DNA of 19,337 nt. Source: DATEMK01 sp039914625 (lineage in GTDB: Bacteria; Bacteroidota; Bacteroidia; AKYH767-A; OLB10). Below, piece after piece: positions 16,399 to 19,337 of the stretch. The number at the start of each line of letters is the position of its first letter. The stretch's first letter is position 1. The notes under the pieces were generated by a model. That model was given only the letters and a program-made list of their open reading frames with translations, was not told where the DNA came from and searched no databases. The position numbers and the translations under genes were made by a program. The DNA is taken from positions 1-19,337 of the forward strand of contig JBDSOU010000048.1 of assembly GCA_039914625.1 (NCBI GenBank), given 5' to 3'.

Positions 16399-16513
16399 TG
16401 CTTATCAAGAAAGGTGGAGGGATTGGCCCTGTGAAACCTTAGCAACCGTTCCGATTTTAGTCGGGAGCCAGGTGCTAAAACCAATCCCGATTTTACTCGG
16501 GAAATGATGAGTC
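16399..16513 (+). ncRNA. SAM-I (S-box) riboswitch
   Basis: All core S-box landmarks are present. The P1 stem is CTTATCA (16401-16407) with TGATGAG (16505-16511). The P2/kink-turn region reads GGTGGAGGGATTGGCCC (16413-16429), followed by GTGAAACC and AGCAACC. GGTGCTAAAACCAATCCC follows, in which CCAA can form the pseudoknot with TTGG of the P2 loop. P3 (16451-16464) and P4 (16486-16501) are short hairpins with nearly the same sequence. The aptamer binds S-adenosylmethionine. With the terminator 25 nt downstream it should stop transcription when SAM is abundant. The 3' arm of P1 (GATGAG, 16506-16511) can pair at five of six positions with CTCTTC (16541-16546), the 5' arm of the terminator, giving a plausible antiterminator. 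Confidence 0.95.
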
Positions 16514-16536
16514 GAAAACGATTTTAAAATATTTAT

Positions 16537-16572
16537 AAATCTCTTCGGCTTGTGTTGAAGAGATTTTTTTTT
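16537..16572 (+). terminator. Riboswitch-controlled intrinsic terminator
   Basis: A perfect 10-bp stem (AAATCTCTTC at 16537-16546 with GAAGAGATTT at 16557-16566) has a 10-nt loop and runs into nine T (16564-16572). It is the expression platform of the SAM riboswitch and lies 28 nt before the mnmD start codon. Confidence 0.92.
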
Positions 16573-16600
16573 GGCTGCTAAATATTTAAAACAAATAACA

Positions 16601-17272
16601 ATGATTGGAAATGCTGAAATTGAAATTGTGAAAACTAAAGAGAGTATTCACACACTCGTTAACAATAGAATTAATGAGCACTATCATTTATTAATTGGTT
16701 CCATACAGGAAAGCATGCATGTATTCATTAAAAACGGATTGCTGACAGTCAATAAAAACTTGTCGGAAATAAAAATCCTTGAAATGGGTTTTGGTACAGG
16801 GGTAAATGCGCTATTGACTTTCCGTGAAAATCATGTTTTACAAAAGCATATTCATTATACAACTGTCGAAGCCCATCCATTACCGGCTTCTATAATTGAT
16901 AAACTGAACTATTTCGAATATTTCGGAAAACCCCTGCAGCCGTTCTTTCAAAAAATGCATGCATGCAACTGGTTTGAAAATATTTCATTTGGAAATTTGA
17001 TTTTGCATAAAATAAATGCAGACATGCTCGAATTGCAATTGGACGGAGGATATGATTTAGTTTACTTCGATGCATTTTCTCCCAATCATCAACCGGAACT
17101 CTGGACATTTGAAGTACTTTATAAAATTTATGAGGCTTGTAATAAGAATGCGATTCTTGTTACTTATTGCGCCACGGAAGAAGTGAAAAGAACATTGGAA
17201 AAAGTTGGATTTAAAGTTAAGTCGTTGGAAGGTGCTAAAGGAAAGCGGGAAATGATTCGCGCAGTCAAATAA
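16601..17272 (+). CDS. mnmD: tRNA (5-methylaminomethyl-2-thiouridine)(34)-methyltransferase MnmD
   Basis: The enzyme uses SAM to methylate 5-aminomethyl-(2-thio)uridine at the wobble position 34 of certain tRNAs. It corresponds to the methyltransferase half of E. coli MnmC without the FAD-dependent half. Motifs in the 223-aa product are NEHYHLLIGSIQESMHVFI (25-43), the SAM-binding EMGFGTGVNAL (61-71), the MnmC-type DAFSPNHQPELW (157-168), and GKREMIRAV near the end. A longer reading from TTG 16571 would start inside the T-run of the riboswitch terminator, so I place the start at ATG 16601 after an A-rich stretch. It sits between the SAM riboswitch and metH, 11 bp before the metH start, so the two are one transcription unit repressed by SAM. 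Confidence 0.92.
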   Translation: MIGNAEIEIVKTKESIHTLVNNRINEHYHLLIGSIQESMHVFIKNGLLTVNKNLSEIKILEMGFGTGVNALLTFRENHVLQKHIHYTTVEAHPLPASIIDKLNYFEYFGKPLQPFFQKMHACNWFENISFGNLILHKINADMLELQLDGGYDLVYFDAFSPNHQPELWTFEVLYKIYEACNKNAILVTYCATEEVKRTLEKVGFKVKSLEGAKGKREMIRAVK

Positions 17273-17283
17273 AAGAAAAAAAT

Positions 17284-19337
17284 ATGTCAGATATAAAAAA
17301 GGATTTAGAAAAGCGAGTACTCGTCATTGACGGTGCAATGGGTACTATGATTCAGCGATATAAATTAGCTGAAGAAGATTATCGTGGTGATCGTTTCAAA
17401 GACTGGAAAAGTGATTTGAAAGGGAATAACGATTTGTTGAGTTTAACAAAACCTGAAATCATAAAAGCCATTCATTTAGAATATTTGAATGCCGGTGCCG
17501 ATATAATTGAGACCAATACTTTCAATGCCCAAAAAATTTCTTTGGCCGATTATCACATGGAAGAGTTGAGCTACGAATTGAATTTAGCTTCAGCAAAAAT
17601 TGCAAAGGAAGCAGTAGAAGAATTCACTGCCAATTGCCAATTGCCAATTGCCAACTGCTATGTAGCAGGTGCTCTCGGTCCCACCAATCGTACATTAAGT
17701 TTAAGTCCAAAAGTTTCTGATCCAGGTTTTCGTGCAGTAACTTTTGATGAAGTGGTTGATGCGTACATTGAACAAACTCGCGGACTGATTGATGGTGGTG
17801 TAGATTTAATTTTGATTGAAACAATTTTTGATACGCTCAATTCAAAAGCTGCATTATTTGCTGTACAAACGGTGTTTGAAGAAAAAAATATTTCGTTACC
17901 GGTAATGATTTCGGGAACTATAACTGATGCAAGCGGACGAACTTTATCAGGACAAACCGTTGAGGCATTTTTAAATTCCATTTCTCATGTTGACGTGTTA
18001 AGTGTCGGTTTAAATTGTGCGCTTGGCGCGAAAGATATGCGTCCGTATTTGGAGGATTTGAGTGAGAAAGCTCCGTTTTTTGTTTCCTGTTATCCTAATG
18101 CAGGTTTGCCAAATCAGTTTGGCGAGTATGATGAAACACCAGCGCAGATGTGTGTGCAGATTGATGATTTTTTACAAAGTGGTTTCATAAATATTGTTGG
18201 TGGCTGTTGCGGTACAACTCCTGAACACATCAAACACATTGCAGAACATGCGCGCAAAACTCCGCCAAGAAAAATTCCAACCATAGAAAAATATTTACGC
18301 TTGTCTGGATTGGAAGCAGTGACTTATCGTCCCGACTCCAACTTTATGAATGTTGGTGAGCGAACTAATGTTACGGGTTCCAAAAAATTTCTTCGATTAA
18401 TTAAAGATGATAAATACGATGAAGCATTAAGCGTTGCACGCGACCAGGTGGAAGGTGGTGCACAGGCGATTGACATCAACATGGACGAAGGAATGTTGGA
18501 TGCAAATTATGCAATGACAAAATATTTAAACCTTATTGCAAGTGAACCCGACATTTCAAAAGTGCCCATCATGATTGACTCTTCAAAGTTTGAAGCAATT
18601 GAAGCGGGTTTAAAATGCACGCAGGGAAAATCAATCGTAAATTCTATTTCGATGAAAGGCGGAGAAGAAGAGTTCATTCGTCAGGCAAAAATTGTAAAGA
18701 AGTATGGCGCTGCTGTAATTGTGATGGCGTTTGATGAACAAGGGCAAGCGGATTCATTAGAACGCAGAATAGAAATATGCAAACGCGCTTACGATATTTT
18801 GGTTAATCAAGTTCACTTCGCACCGCAGGATATTATTTTCGACCCTAATATTTTTCCTGTTGCAACAGGCATGGATGAGCACCGCAAAAATGCTTTGGAT
18901 TTTTTTCTAGCAACAAAATGGATTAAAGAAAATCTTCCGTATGCAAAAGTTAGTGGTGGTGTGAGTAATGTTTCATTTTCATTTCGTGGCAACGACCATG
19001 TGCGCGAAGCCATTCATGCTGCGTTTTTATATCATGCCGTAAAACATGGAATGGACATGGGCATTGTAAATCCCGGACAGTTGATTGTGTATGATGAAAT
19101 AGAAAAAGAATTGTTGGAATTAGTTGAAGATGTTTTGTTAGACAGACGTGATGATGCAACCGAGCGATTAATTAATCATGCCGAAAAAGTAAGAGGTGCT
19201 GGTAAAGAAAAAGATGTGAAGGACGAAGAGTGGAGAAAAGGAACTGTTGAAGAACGCATTTCACATTCGCTTGTAAAAGGCATTACTGATTACATTGAAG
19301 TGGATATTGAAGAAGCGCGAAACAAATATGAAAAGCC
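17284..19337 (+). CDS. metH: Cobalamin-dependent methionine synthase MetH, 3' end cut by the window
   Basis: MetH transfers a methyl group from 5-methyltetrahydrofolate through cobalamin to homocysteine, making methionine in the cytoplasm. From ATG 17284 the frame stays open for 684 codons to the window end, about half of a normal ~1,200-aa MetH. The homocysteine domain (1 to ~325) has the Zn ligands Cys245 (LNCALG) and Cys308-Cys309 (VGGCCGTTP). The pterin domain starts near NVGERTNVTGSKKF (356-369) and includes VEGGAQAIDINMDEG and FDPNIFPVATG. The beginning of the cobalamin cap domain is recognisable near the end (WRKGTVEERI, SLVKGITDYIE). Homocysteine and pterin domains are fused. A heptanucleotide tandem repeat encodes residues ~115-125. 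It is co-transcribed with mnmD under the SAM riboswitch. Confidence 0.97.
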   Translation, partial: MSDIKKDLEKRVLVIDGAMGTMIQRYKLAEEDYRGDRFKDWKSDLKGNNDLLSLTKPEIIKAIHLEYLNAGADIIETNTFNAQKISLADYHMEELSYELNLASAKIAKEAVEEFTANCQLPIANCYVAGALGPTNRTLSLSPKVSDPGFRAVTFDEVVDAYIEQTRGLIDGGVDLILIETIFDTLNSKAALFAVQTVFEEKNISLPVMISGTITDASGRTLSGQTVEAFLNSISHVDVLSVGLNCALGAKDMRPYLEDLSEKAPFFVSCYPNAGLPNQFGEYDETPAQMCVQIDDFLQSGFINIVGGCCGTTPEHIKHIAEHARKTPPRKIPTIEKYLRLSGLEAVTYRPDSNFMNVGERTNVTGSKKFLRLIKDDKYDEALSVARDQVEGGAQAIDINMDEGMLDANYAMTKYLNLIASEPDISKVPIMIDSSKFEAIEAGLKCTQGKSIVNSISMKGGEEEFIRQAKIVKKYGAAVIVMAFDEQGQADSLERRIEICKRAYDILVNQVHFAPQDIIFDPNIFPVATGMDEHRKNALDFFLATKWIKENLPYAKVSGGVSNVSFSFRGNDHVREAIHAAFLYHAVKHGMDMGIVNPGQLIVYDEIEKELLELVEDVLLDRRDDATERLINHAEKVRGAGKEKDVKDEEWRKGTVEERISHSLVKGITDYIEVDIEEARNKYEK
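17628..17658 (+). repeat. Heptanucleotide tandem repeat (TGCCAAT, about 4 units) inside metH
   Basis: Three exact TGCCAAT units and a fourth with one change (TGCCAAC) run head to tail from 17628 to 17655, followed by a partial TGC. They encode TANCQLPIANC (residues ~115-125) just before the conserved YVAGALGPTNRT segment. That place corresponds to a variable loop in other MetH proteins. Because seven is not a multiple of three, gain or loss of one unit would shift the frame; three units (21 nt) would not. Confidence 0.85.

Noticed and set aside
16571..16600. N-terminal extension of mnmD from TTG 16571
   Set aside because: It starts within the terminator T-run; the family N-terminus fits ATG 16601.
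17624..17981. Minus-strand frames opposite metH, one containing a QLAIGNWQ-type tail
   Set aside because: The tail is only the reverse reading of the heptanucleotide repeat, and metH is clearly the coding frame.
1..19337. Search for CRISPR arrays, tRNA or rRNA genes, insertion sequences and attachment sites
   Set aside because: No regularly spaced repeats, cloverleaf sequences, transposase-like frames or long terminal repeats were seen on reading both strands.

Overview
The window looks like a chromosomal piece from a Bacteroidota bacterium, probably an environmental or uncultured lineage. Three things point there. A secreted protein ends in a type IX secretion (T9SS) type A sorting domain, which starts YPNPASN. 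A 29-codon gene encodes the Lys/Arg-rich AURKAIP1/COX24-type protein typical of the phylum. Several promoters match the Bacteroidota -7 element TAnnTTTG, and starts are preceded by A-rich sequence rather than Shine-Dalgarno sites. The DNA is AT-rich, most strikingly between about 4.2 and 16.3 kb. No tRNA, rRNA, insertion sequence or CRISPR array was seen.

Layout. 1-2626 is housekeeping: the 3' part of a TPR protein, a tiny ribosome-associated-type protein with a terminator, and a ribonuclease E/G family enzyme (GTG start). 2673-4161 holds a class I SAM-dependent methyltransferase and, on the minus strand, a small lipoprotein. 4315-16348 is an envelope-glycosylation island. It has two dolichol-phosphate-mannose-synthase-like GT2 enzymes, one near each edge, and five mutually divergent multi-pass membrane proteins that look like GT-C glycosyltransferases. 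A minus-strand, T9SS-exported glucose/sorbosone-dehydrogenase-like beta-propeller protein interrupts it. 16374-19337 is a methionine/SAM unit: promoter, SAM-I (S-box) riboswitch with an intrinsic terminator, mnmD (tRNA wobble uridine methyltransferase), and metH (cobalamin-dependent methionine synthase, cut by the window end).

How the genes may work together. The GT2 enzymes would load sugars onto a polyprenyl phosphate on the cytoplasmic face. The GT-C proteins would then transfer sugars from that lipid carrier to acceptors on the periplasmic side. Two of the GT-C proteins (8576-10576 and 12276-14087) carry the same fascin-like beta-trefoil domain at the C terminus although their membrane parts differ. 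This resembles in principle the MIR beta-trefoil of eukaryotic protein O-mannosyltransferases, and it is the most unusual thing in the window. The methionine unit is controlled by SAM: when SAM is plentiful the riboswitch should favour termination upstream of mnmD-metH.
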